From: Scytonema sp. UIC 10036
Lineage (GTDB): Bacteria; Cyanobacteriota; Cyanobacteriia; Cyanobacteriales; Nostocaceae
Direction of reading: 5' to 3'
DNA: 36,302 nt
Assembly (NCBI RefSeq): GCF_009725235.1
Contig: NZ_WJFC01000127.1
Span: 1-36,302, forward strand
Positions 16,655 through 24,850 of the stretch are shown here, piece by piece; positions within the stretch are counted from its first letter, which is position 1; each line of letters starts with the position of its first letter. The notes beneath the pieces were generated by a model, which saw only the letters and a program-made list of their open reading frames with translations, was not told the DNA's origin and ran no database searches. Both the position numbers and the translations under genes were made by a program.

Positions 16655-16962
16655 TTATTGGGGTAGACTGCTGCCACCATTGCGATCGCGCAAGTACTCC
16701 CAAATTTGTCGAATCTTGGTTCGGAATTCTTGCCGATCGCGCTCTGCCTGTTCCCAAAAAGCTTGGCGGTCAATTGCTGCTTGCTGCTTGTCTTGTGCTG
16801 CTTGCTCTGCCAAATTGTTGATATTGCGGTTGGTCTGTTCGCTTATATTTCTGAGGTTTTCGCTTAATTCCTGGATGTTTGCTACCAGTACATCAATAGT
16901 GGCATCATGTTCTAGAACTTTTTCGCCTACGTTGGTAAACAGTGTTTCTAGGCGGCTGAGTC
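16655..16962 (-). pseudogene. 5'-truncated coiled-coil protein gene abutting the CRISPR array
   Basis: A minus-strand frame of about 100 codons (ending ...QIWEYLRDRNGGSSLPQ, stop at 16655) reads EKVLEHDATIDVLVANIQ, then ELSENLRNISEQTN with a Gln/Glu-rich coiled coil. It looks like the tail of a cyanobacterial coiled-coil protein of unknown function. There is no in-frame ATG. Going 5' it runs straight into the last CRISPR repeat, which supplies an in-frame stop. The gene has therefore lost its beginning at the array's distal edge. The plus-strand frame across it has no support. Confidence 0.55.
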
Positions 16963-19153
16963 GTGCTCAACACCTTACGGTATCTAAGGTTTAATCAGCA
17001 TTCAGGAATAGCGACAGATATCAATTCTTACCATGCGTGCTCAACACCTTACGGTATCTAAGGTTTAATCAGTGGCTTATTGAGGATGTGCGGACCGTGA
17101 TGGGTGGGTGCTCAACACCTTACGGTATCTAAGGTTTAATCAGGAATTTGGTATCGTACAGGTGCTTTTGAAGAAGTCAGTGCTCAACACCTTACGGTAT
17201 CTAAGGTTTAATCAGAATAAGAAACACAGACTTTATACTCTTTTTCATCACGTGCTCAACACCTTACGGTATCTAAGGTTTAATCAGAACGGTTTCTTTT
17301 CAGGGTGAATTCTTTTCCTTCCGTGCTCAACACCTTACGGTATCTAAGGTTTAATCAGGGTTCTGCCCAATATAGGATTTAATCGCTGTTGAGGTGCTCA
17401 ACACCTTACGGTATCTAAGGTTTAATCAGACGATACCCCGATCCCGATCCTTGCTTGATGCGGATACGTGCTCAACACCTTACGGTATCTAAGGTTTAAT
17501 CAGTAGCGATTAACCCTAAAAAACCGTTGTATCGATTTCGTGCTCAACACCTTACGGTATCTAAGGTTTAATCAGAAATTTGAGAGTAGCGACTGCAGCA
17601 TCTAGGTCTTGTGCTCAACACCTTACGGTATCTAAGGTTTAATCAGGCAATATCTTTACCATATTCTTTTTGACCCATTTGTGCTCAACACCTTACGGTA
17701 TCTAAGGTTTAATCAGCCATATCTTGCTATTATCCTGTGTACGGTGCATCTGTGTGCTCAACACCTTACGGTATCTAAGGTTTAATCAGACCTTGTCTTG
17801 ATCCTTCTGTTAACCCGATTATAGTGCTCAACACCTTACGGTATCTAAGGTTTAATCAGGTTTGTCCTATGCCTTTCTGTATTGTCAATGACCTTAGTGC
17901 TCAACACCTTACGGTATCTAAGGTTTAATCAGACCCTTGCAAGCTTCTGTTGATGCTTTCAAGGAAATGTGCTCAACACCTTACGGTATCTAAGGTTTAA
18001 TCAGTTTTCTTGTCAGCGCTCTTAATTTCCAGAATTATCTGTGCTCAACACCTTACGGTATCTAAGGTTTAATCAGTTTTGCTTGGTAGCGTAACCAAGC
18101 CACAGCCAAGCATGTGCTCAACACCTTACGGTATCTAAGGTTTAATCAGGCATATAGTTTGGGTACGCCTCCCAATCACCGATCGGTGCTCAACACCTTA
18201 CGGTATCTAAGGTTTAATCAGTCTCAAGTGTCGCCCCCGCACTCCTGATTACCGAAGTGCTCAACACCTTACGGTATCTAAGGTTTAATCAGATAATACA
18301 GTTGGTTGGTTAAGTTTCCCCTCGTCTGGTGCTCAACACCTTACGGTATCTAAGGTTTAATCAGATTAATTCGCAAGTGGCAGTGGAGGACTGCGATCGG
18401 TGCTCAACACCTTACGGTATCTAAGGTTTAATCAGGTATCTGGAATTGCCGTGAATGATTCGATAGTCGCGTGCTCAACACCTTACGGTATCTAAGGTTT
18501 AATCAGTAATAATTGGAATTCAAGGAAGTGGCAAAGGCATAGTGTGCTCAACACCTTACGGTATCTAAGGTTTAATCAGACGTTCTGACATTCTTAATCT
18601 TAATTGTTTGTTTTTGTGCTCAACACCTTACGGTATCTAAGGTTTAATCAGTGGCAAAGGCATAGTCATAAGCAATGCGTTAGATGCGTGCTCAACACCT
18701 TACGGTATCTAAGGTTTAATCAGTAATGACCCGTCGTTAAAAGCTACGGGTTTATTTGGGTGCTCAACACCTTACGGTATCTAAGGTTTAATCAGGTCGC
18801 ATCCTCGTTCCGAGGCAAATTGCCCTAGAGCGTGCTCAACACCTTACGGTATCTAAGGTTTAATCAGAATCCTATCCCCAACTGAGGCTCCACAAATACT
18901 TGTGCTCAACACCTTACGGTATCTAAGGTTTAATCAGTTGCCAACGTTGTGCGCGTAAAGTTCCGCGATCGCTGGTGCTCAACACCTTACGGTATCTAAG
19001 GTTTAATCAGATGGGGACCAGCGATCGCTCTAAACCCTCTTTCTTCGTGCTCAACACCTTACGGTATCTAAGGTTTAATCAGTCGATTGCTTAAGTTAAT
19101 ACTGTGCAATAAACTATGTGCTCAACACCTTACGGTATCTAAGGTTTAATCAG
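16963..19153 (-). CRISPR. CRISPR array, 31 repeats / 30 spacers
   Basis: I count 31 copies of a 36-base repeat, all apparently identical, with 30 spacers of 34-38 bases. On the plus strand the repeat begins GTGCTCAACACC and ends AGGTTTAATCAG. In the cas-gene (minus) orientation it begins CTGATTAAACC, forms a stem ACCTTA/TAAGGT around a GATACCG loop, and ends GTTGAGCAC, giving an 8-base 5' handle TTGAGCAC after Cas6 cutting. The leader and cas2 lie to the right, so the newest spacers are near 19117 and the oldest near 16999. The distal repeat is not degenerate. Spacers 18507-18543 and 18652-18687 share 15 bases. Confidence 0.98.
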
Positions 19154-19416
19154 AGCGAAGGCTGAAAGGCTCAACAAGCAAGCGCTCTAACTCAAGTTTA
19201 CAAGCACCTTGCAAAAAAACCAATAAAAAACTGAAATTTCGCAATTCTCCTTCCAATCCAACCTGACTTCACCAGCTAAAACCCTTGAGATAAGGCAGTT
19301 TGAAAATTTTGCAAGCACCTACAGAACCTCAAAAATCTCTCAAATCTTGTCTTGGTAAGGATTTCAGCGCTCGCGTCTACTTTCATTACCCCAACAAACA
19401 GAGATGCTTGTATTTT
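19154..19416 (-). promoter_or_regulatory. CRISPR leader
   Basis: This is the AT-rich, non-coding region between the cas2 stop and the first repeat. It contains two copies of the AGGTGCTTG element: (A)GGTGCTTGCAAAAT at 19320-19306 and GCAAGGTGCTTGTAAAC at about 19212-19196. It should hold the array promoter and the adaptation signals. Related blocks recur at 28373-28561 on the plus strand. Confidence 0.75.
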
Positions 19417-19710
19417 TCAGACAATCAAAAAAGGCTTATCTGTATTTTCCCATGTACCTGGTCGATTATACTTGGGTATATCTTGCACGCAGCGATCGCT
19501 CAAACGCACAAACAAAATACAGTCTTCCTTCGCCAGAATCGTCTCCAACTCCCAACGTAGTTTTTCACGATCGCGTTGATTCATAACGCAGCGAAAAATT
19601 GAATATTGTATCCGTTCCCCATACCCCTCCAACAATTTGTAAGCTTTACGCCAACGTTTTGGACAGCGAATGTCGTAGCAAATGATGTAACAATTTCTGA
19701 TTTCTCCCAT
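19417..19710 (-). CDS. cas2: CRISPR adaptation protein Cas2
   Basis: This 97-residue protein has the ferredoxin-like Cas2 fold signature IICYDIRCPKRWRK, with the conserved Asp at residue 13, and the motif YSIFRCVMN. With Cas1 it forms the integrase that inserts new spacers at the leader end. It lies nine bases after cas4-cas1 and immediately before the leader. It is of normal length and apparently intact. Confidence 0.96.
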   Translation of the reverse strand: MGEIRNCYIICYDIRCPKRWRKAYKLLEGYGERIQYSIFRCVMNQRDREKLRWELETILAKEDCILFVRLSDRCVQDIPKYNRPGTWENTDKPFLIV

Positions 19711-19719
19711 ATTATCACC

Positions 19720-21384
19720 TCAACGGACAATCAACTGACCGAACAAACCACCCTCACCCATCCATTCCTTTTCCAAGAGTCGCACTTCCAACTCCAGTAA
19801 ACGACGATAAGTCAGGGAATATCCTGTTGCTGGATGCTTCCAAGTTTCCTGCTTGCGATTTTCGTAGAGTTCCACAAACTTACGTTTACCAGTTTCGCTC
19901 AGCCAAACTTGTTGTCCGCGAATATCAAAATCAGCTTTTATATCCCATTGATTGCGATTGACGGAAGACATGACAATCATATCTACTAAAGGAACTCGGA
20001 AAATTTCCATCAAATCTAAAGCTAAAGGTGCAGCTTGCGATCGCGGTTGGTGGTAAAACCCTAGTGCGGGTTCTAGCCCTACTATCAAGATGGCATTCAT
20101 GATATCTTTGAGTAACAAAGCGTACCCAAATCCTAAAAGGCAATTGAATCTATCTTTAGGAGGACGACGATTTCTGATGTCGAACCCCATTTCTTTTGGT
20201 ATATCTGGTGAAATCAGATCGGGGAAAGCATCAAAATAGAGCGCTGCTAAATTTCCTTCATATCCTAAGAGCGATTCCAAAGATTTTGCATGGGGAACGA
20301 GTTTTAGCACAGCTTTCATTTGGTCGATCGCTTTTGTTAATTTCTCGCTAGCTTTATTTTTGCCCTTCCCACGCATGAGAAATTTTCGCTGTCCTTGAGC
20401 GCGGCAAATTACGAGTTTACGAGCCAACTCTAGACAAGTATCGGAGGAACTCAGGGCAGTATACTGGCGAATGCGACGTTGAATGCTGCCATTACGAGTA
20501 TCAAAACTACCCAGGTAACGACCACCGCCAGAAACAAAATGTACTCCAATTCCCTGTTCGCCACAGAAATGTAGTGCTTGGGTGGAAATCTGCGAATAGC
20601 TGTGCAGTACCAATTGAGCTACCTGTCGAGCGGGAATAGTTTCTAATGGTTGGTTGCGACGGGCAATTTTGATTTGTTCCCCAGTTCTACCCACATTAGT
20701 ACCAGGTTCGAGAACGTGAATGACTTGCCTATTGTCATCTTCAGGAAACAAGCGTATCGGTTGCCATTCGCGATCGTGTGCTAGACGTGCTTCTTCAGGT
20801 AAACATACGGGTGCAAGCGAACAACGAGCACATAAGCGTTCGTTTTCGGTTACTGGTGGTCGATGGGTAGACTGTCTGAGGTTGCGTGCTTTTTCTATAG
20901 CTTCCCGAACTGCTGCTCGTCCTAAATCATCTAGTGGGATGCGAACTAATACATTGTCTGCGTGGTAGCGAATGCGACCTTCTTTAATAGATATACCAAG
21001 AGATGATTCCAGCAAACAACAGTAAGTAAGGATTTGTAATTTATCGCTTTCCCATGCTTGGGGTTGTTTGTTTTCATCCCGATGGCATCTTCCCCGCTTG
21101 TGTTCGTAGGGAATTGTTTCTCCTTCGCGAGTCCGCAATGCATCAACCCGTCCCCGTATACCTAATTCTTCGCTGATGAGGAATAATTCCTCCCAGTCTT
21201 CATCTTCTTGCTTTTCAAGTTCGGCGTGTAACCTACGTCCAGCAAATACTGCGGCATCCTGGGTGTAGAGTTCTTCGACTTCTTCAAGGTAAAATAGGCG
21301 GGGACAATAGGCTAAAGCGTGGAGAGCAGAAACGCGGATGGTTTCTAGTTTGGTAGAGAGTTCGATATGTTCGAGAATTTGCAT
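19720..21384 (-). CDS. cas4-cas1: Cas4-Cas1 fusion
   Basis: This is a 554-residue fusion. The Cas4 half (about 1-205) has the RecB-type nuclease residues D81, E94 and K96 (GRVDAL, PYEHK) and four iron-sulphur cysteines C27, C185, C188 and C194. The Cas1 half (about 215-554) has E376 (YEGNLAALYF), H445 (GFYHQPR) and D457/E460 (LALDLMEIFR). Cas4 trims prespacers and selects the PAM, and Cas1 integrates them. Cas4-Cas1 fusions occur in I-U(I-G) and MYXAN-type I-B systems; the separate cas6, devR-like cas7 and devS-like cas5 favour the latter. A degenerate CRISPR repeat lies between its start and the cas5 stop. Confidence 0.96.
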   Translation of the reverse strand: MQILEHIELSTKLETIRVSALHALAYCPRLFYLEEVEELYTQDAAVFAGRRLHAELEKQEDEDWEELFLISEELGIRGRVDALRTREGETIPYEHKRGRCHRDENKQPQAWESDKLQILTYCCLLESSLGISIKEGRIRYHADNVLVRIPLDDLGRAAVREAIEKARNLRQSTHRPPVTENERLCARCSLAPVCLPEEARLAHDREWQPIRLFPEDDNRQVIHVLEPGTNVGRTGEQIKIARRNQPLETIPARQVAQLVLHSYSQISTQALHFCGEQGIGVHFVSGGGRYLGSFDTRNGSIQRRIRQYTALSSSDTCLELARKLVICRAQGQRKFLMRGKGKNKASEKLTKAIDQMKAVLKLVPHAKSLESLLGYEGNLAALYFDAFPDLISPDIPKEMGFDIRNRRPPKDRFNCLLGFGYALLLKDIMNAILIVGLEPALGFYHQPRSQAAPLALDLMEIFRVPLVDMIVMSSVNRNQWDIKADFDIRGQQVWLSETGKRKFVELYENRKQETWKHPATGYSLTYRRLLELEVRLLEKEWMGEGGLFGQLIVR

Positions 21385-21403
21385 ATGTGTCTGTAAGGTA
21401 ATT

Positions 21404-21440
21404 GTGTTTTAGCGCCTTACGACATCTGAGGCTAATGATG
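21404..21440 (-). repeat. Degenerate CRISPR repeat between cas5 and cas4-cas1
   Basis: 37 bases match the array repeat: plus-strand CCTTACG is identical, followed by ACATCTGAGGCTAAT against GTATCTAAGGTTTAAT, with GTG at the outer end. In cas orientation it reads AGCCTCAGATG...TAAGGCGC...AAACAC and can still form most of the stem. It fills the space right after the cas5 stop (21442), before the cas4-cas1 start (21384). Confidence 0.7.
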
Positions 21441-21441
21441 A

Positions 21442-22092
21442 TTAGGTTGCCTGAATTACTGTCCAAGCAGTCTCAGGAGGAAGATAATTTTCGGATGGCT
21501 CAAGTATTAGATACCTTTTCCATCGCGTACCCTTGGAACCAACATGATCCACCCAATAGGGCAAAGTGAATAATCCATCCTCATCTTGTACCAACCATTG
21601 CAAAGACTGACTGCGATCGCTTTCTGACCACACTGTTATAGAATTGACCAAATCCCGACTTTCTCCTAAGCATAAACCCCCAAAACGTTCTATTGAAGCG
21701 GGGTTTGTAAATGCTTGTTCTAACCTTTCTGATAATGTTACTTGAGATTTATCAAGTTTACAATTAATCCAAGCGATAAATCTAATATCGGTTAGTAATT
21801 CTTGGTAATCTGGTCTAGAGTTTGTTGGATCGTGAATGTCTTTTTTCTTGAAACGGCGAAAAGTACGGATGATGGTTGATTTTTGGGGTTGAGAAAGAAT
21901 AGCGATCGCTAATTTCACTCCACAATGTTTATACCTGTTAGTTTCTCCCACGATTGACAATAGCATTCCATAGACTGTCGATGGTGGGGGAAATAGGTAA
22001 GTTTCAGCATACTCCCTAGCGCGAGATTGACGAAAGCAAGCAATGGGAACTTCAATCTCTAATGCCAAACTTTTATTGGTTGCAGTTATCAT
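21442..22092 (-). CDS. cas5: Cascade subunit Cas5 (DevS/Cmx5 type)
   Basis: This 216-residue RAMP-type Cascade subunit holds the 5' handle of the crRNA. The N-terminal LEIEVPIACFRQSRAREYAE and the glycine-rich RFGGLCLGESRDLVN region are typical of DevS-like Cas5. Its ATG overlaps the cas7 stop (ATGA, 22089-22092), indicating translational coupling. A truncated near-copy lies at 4980-5501. The C-terminus (YLILEPSENYLPPETAW) follows the segment shared with that relic. Confidence 0.94.
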   Translation of the reverse strand: MITATNKSLALEIEVPIACFRQSRAREYAETYLFPPPSTVYGMLLSIVGETNRYKHCGVKLAIAILSQPQKSTIIRTFRRFKKKDIHDPTNSRPDYQELLTDIRFIAWINCKLDKSQVTLSERLEQAFTNPASIERFGGLCLGESRDLVNSITVWSESDRSQSLQWLVQDEDGLFTLPYWVDHVGSKGTRWKRYLILEPSENYLPPETAWTVIQAT

Positions 22093-23015
22093 CGGATTAA
22101 CTCTAATTGTGGTAGTTTTAAATCTCTAGCAATAACTTGTTTCATACTTTGCACGGCTAACTTAATCCCAGGAAAAATATGTACGCCCAATTCTTCTAAT
22201 TCTTTGACTTCCTTAGATTCAGTCACAGCACCAGCTATCCATAATTCCTCTGGTTCAATATCTTGATTTTTCACTTTCCTGATTAATTCCCCAATAGATA
22301 TTTCTCCCTCATCCTCTTCAAAACAATATAAAATACGAGGAGAGAAATCATGCGTCCATCGTAAAATTAAGCTTTCAGGAGAAAAATCATAGAGAAACCG
22401 CGAATGATTACCTGCAACTTCTCCCAAAGAACTTAAACCATCTAAAACTGCAATTATGCGAGATTTATCTTTTAATCTTTCTGGAGTTAATGCAAATCCA
22501 TATTGATAGCAAGTCGCGTGTACTTCTGTTCCATAAAGTGAAGTTCTGCCTTTTTTGCCACTTAAAGAATTAAAGGTTAAGTCACCACTAAAGGGTGTTA
22601 TAGAAACAGCACGAGTCACTTCTAACACACCTCGTTTTGCTGTCGTTGTACCTTTAGCTACAGCCGCTTTTTTCCCTTTAGCTTTTGGTTCATCCGATGC
22701 TTCAACTTTTGCACCTTCAGCACGCATGAAACCTAAAACATCATCATCAATAAAAGCTGTATCATCAAAATTCTCATTTTGCCAAATATTGTCGTTAGCA
22801 TCATCATTCCAACGACGATTAACTTGATAATCGTCACCACAAGTTTGCCAGTAATAACGTAATGCCCAACGAATCGCTTCGGCGGAAACTGTTGTATGTA
22901 CATTATTTTTCCACAGAATTTTTTGGAGAGTCGTAATATTTCCTTCATTTTCTCCACGATTATTGGCAGCAGTTCCGTATCCAGTTAAGATATTTCCAAA
23001 TAAATGAAATGTCAC
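22089..23015 (-). CDS. cas7: Cascade backbone Cas7 (DevR type)
   Basis: This 308-residue member of the Cas7/Cst2/DevR family forms the helical backbone of the interference complex along the crRNA spacer. Recognisable parts are HLFGNILTGYGTAANNRGEN at the N-terminus, TRAVSITPFSGDLTFNS in the middle and YGTEVHATCYQYGFALTPE. A charged linker (AEGAKVEASDEPKAKGKKAA) around residues 97-125 looks like a flexible loop. It is coupled to cas5 by a four-base overlap and separated from cas8 by a 284-base gap holding a MITE-like insertion. AAGGAGA precedes the ATG. Confidence 0.94.
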   Translation of the reverse strand: MTFHLFGNILTGYGTAANNRGENEGNITTLQKILWKNNVHTTVSAEAIRWALRYYWQTCGDDYQVNRRWNDDANDNIWQNENFDDTAFIDDDVLGFMRAEGAKVEASDEPKAKGKKAAVAKGTTTAKRGVLEVTRAVSITPFSGDLTFNSLSGKKGRTSLYGTEVHATCYQYGFALTPERLKDKSRIIAVLDGLSSLGEVAGNHSRFLYDFSPESLILRWTHDFSPRILYCFEEDEGEISIGELIRKVKNQDIEPEELWIAGAVTESKEVKELEELGVHIFPGIKLAVQSMKQVIARDLKLPQLELIR

Positions 23016-23062
23016 TTGTCAATCTCCTTAAATAAATAAAAATGTCCTTGAAACTCGTTAAA

Positions 23063-23274
23063 TTTTAGAGAATGTTTGAAAAGTGATTAACTGTCATTTT
23101 AATAACAGTACTACCCCCCTTAGTCCCTCCTTGTAAAGGGGAGAAATAAGAGAAATTTAGTTCCGCAAGGGGTAAATAAGAGAAATCTAGTTCCCTCCCC
23201 TTTGCAAGGGGAGGGTTAGGGTGGGGTAAAAATATTTGATACATCAATCATAACTTTTCAAACATCCTCTTAGA
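23063..23274. mobile_element. MITE-like element inserted between cas8 and cas7
   Basis: The ends are imperfect inverted repeats of about 22 bases: GAATGTTTGAAAAGT at 23070-23084 against ACTTTTCAAACATCC at 23253-23267 (14 of 15 matching), with outer bases mostly matching too. Inside are CCCCTT...AAGGGG-type palindromes (23117-23227) related in inverted orientation to 28640-28730. No protein is encoded. CTTTTCAAACATCCTTTTA-like ends also occur at about 11441 and 13203. It interrupts an otherwise tightly packed operon. Confidence 0.65.
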
Positions 23275-23299
23275 GCTTTGTGATAGAAAAACGAGAGAG

Positions 23300-24850
23300 T
23301 TAAAGAATATCGGGAGCGTTTTCTTCATCAAAAGTATCATCAACAGGATCGCCTTCATCAAAATCATCTTTATCTCGCTCGAAACTTCCTGTCCCTTTAT
23401 AACTAGCTAATGCCAGTAAGGCTAAATCTCTTGATTTCTTCCAATTTTTCTCTAACATCACAAATTCTATTAATTCTTCCCAATGCTTCTGCAAAGTTGG
23501 TATTTTTCCGGCTCTTGACCAAAAATCTGTAATAAATTCTCGAAAGCTATCAGAATTTTTACATCGACCTAAGCCCGATCTAATACGTATAGTTTCACGG
23601 TCAAAGTTAGGTGTTTCTCCTCTTTTTTTTGCTATTGTTGAGATTTTTCCAAAAGTATAACTAATGGCTTCATGGCAAGCTTTCACAAAGAGTTTTTCCC
23701 GCTCGTCAGATTGAATTTTTTGAATCACTTGATATAGTCCTCCCCTTTCGTAAGCTAACTTTTGGAAAAGCTCATTACTATTTACTTTCTCCGAAATTCC
23801 AGAATACCAAGGTAAATTTTTGGCTAAATTTTCAGCAATTAATTCCTTTGCAAAGCTTGTAGCAACAAATCCACCCTCTTTACCTGCGATCGCTTTATCT
23901 TGCAACCAAGCATTACAAACTTGATAGTTATGGCAATTCTCAGCAGTTGCTTCCACTACATACATATCTGTACGAGTTTTTTGTTGAGTCGCCCATGCAA
24001 CAGTTCCCAATGTCAAAACCTGACAGCGCTGTATACCAAAAGTTTGAGTAATATTAACAGTTGCGTCCCTTGTTAAAAATCTCAAACCAGCATCACCTAA
24101 ACCAGAAGCATGAAAATCTTTATAAATGGCATTTCGCAATTGCTGATTTTGCCGATATTTTGCATACTTTTCTAAATCGGTAATTTCTGGAATAACTAAA
24201 GCGTACTGGGCGCGTTTGTCTCGCAATTTTGAACGAAGAATATAGTAATAACAGGCAACAGGCGCAAATAATAAAATAAAAGCATTCTCCGGGTTCTCCT
24301 CAAAACTCGTATCGGCACTAAAAGCAATATGTCTGACGGCTGCACCAGGATTTAACCACCCAGCAACACTAATTGGATGAGTTAAGAATTGTCCATTTTT
24401 GTCGCATAAATTTTCCGCAAATTCTTGATATGTATAGCTTTTTAAACTTTTGTATTTGACTGGAATTTCTGGCTCATTCTCCCCTAAAGATAAGGATTTT
24501 GTCACAACTCCATCGGATTTGTGGGTACTGGTATGCTGTAAAAGAGTCCCTAAAATTCCTTGATGGACTATTACCTGTGCATCCTCGCGCATGGATTTTG
24601 TATCTAATCCGCGTAATGCGATGATGCCATCATTTAATTGAAAAGACTCTTTCAGAAACCATTCCAATGTGTCTCTATCGTTTCCATTCCAATTTAAATT
24701 GACTTTGCGTTTGCTAAGCTGCCAATTGAATCCAGATGGTACTTCAGCTTTTTCTTTTTCTAATTGCTTTAACGTCATCCACAATCCAGCTAAACCAGCA
24801 CGATGCAACAAGGTAAAACAAGGATTACCCAAATCAAATTCTAAATTCAC
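23300..24850 (-). CDS. cas8: Cascade large subunit Cas8 (DevT/Cmx1 type)
   Basis: This 516-residue large subunit should recognise the PAM and recruit Cas3. The N-terminal FDLGNPCFTLLHRAGLAGLW is characteristic of MYXAN-type Cas8a1/Cmx1 (DevT-like) proteins. The C-terminus is acidic (DKDDFDEGDPVDDTFDEE). It starts at a GTG whose last bases overlap the cas3 stop (GTGA, 24847-24850), so it is translated by coupling from cas3. Subtype naming is from recognition, not a profile search. Confidence 0.9.
   Translation of the reverse strand: MNLEFDLGNPCFTLLHRAGLAGLWMTLKQLEKEKAEVPSGFNWQLSKRKVNLNWNGNDRDTLEWFLKESFQLNDGIIALRGLDTKSMREDAQVIVHQGILGTLLQHTSTHKSDGVVTKSLSLGENEPEIPVKYKSLKSYTYQEFAENLCDKNGQFLTHPISVAGWLNPGAAVRHIAFSADTSFEENPENAFILLFAPVACYYYILRSKLRDKRAQYALVIPEITDLEKYAKYRQNQQLRNAIYKDFHASGLGDAGLRFLTRDATVNITQTFGIQRCQVLTLGTVAWATQQKTRTDMYVVEATAENCHNYQVCNAWLQDKAIAGKEGGFVATSFAKELIAENLAKNLPWYSGISEKVNSNELFQKLAYERGGLYQVIQKIQSDEREKLFVKACHEAISYTFGKISTIAKKRGETPNFDRETIRIRSGLGRCKNSDSFREFITDFWSRAGKIPTLQKHWEELIEFVMLEKNWKKSRDLALLALASYKGTGSFERDKDDFDEGDPVDDTFDEENAPDIL

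Noticed and set aside
16587..16994. Plus-strand 135-codon frame after the monooxygenase
   Set aside because: It is antisense to the coiled-coil gene fragment at 16655-16962, runs into a CRISPR repeat, and has no Shine-Dalgarno.
17108..17308. Open frame with repeated VLNTLRYLRFNQ inside the array
   Set aside because: It is a translation of CRISPR repeats and spacers, not a gene.
16963..19153. Spacers matching this window (self-targeting)
   Set aside because: Reading the 30 spacers against the rest of the window I found no long match, only the overlap between two spacers. A computed search would be needed to be sure.
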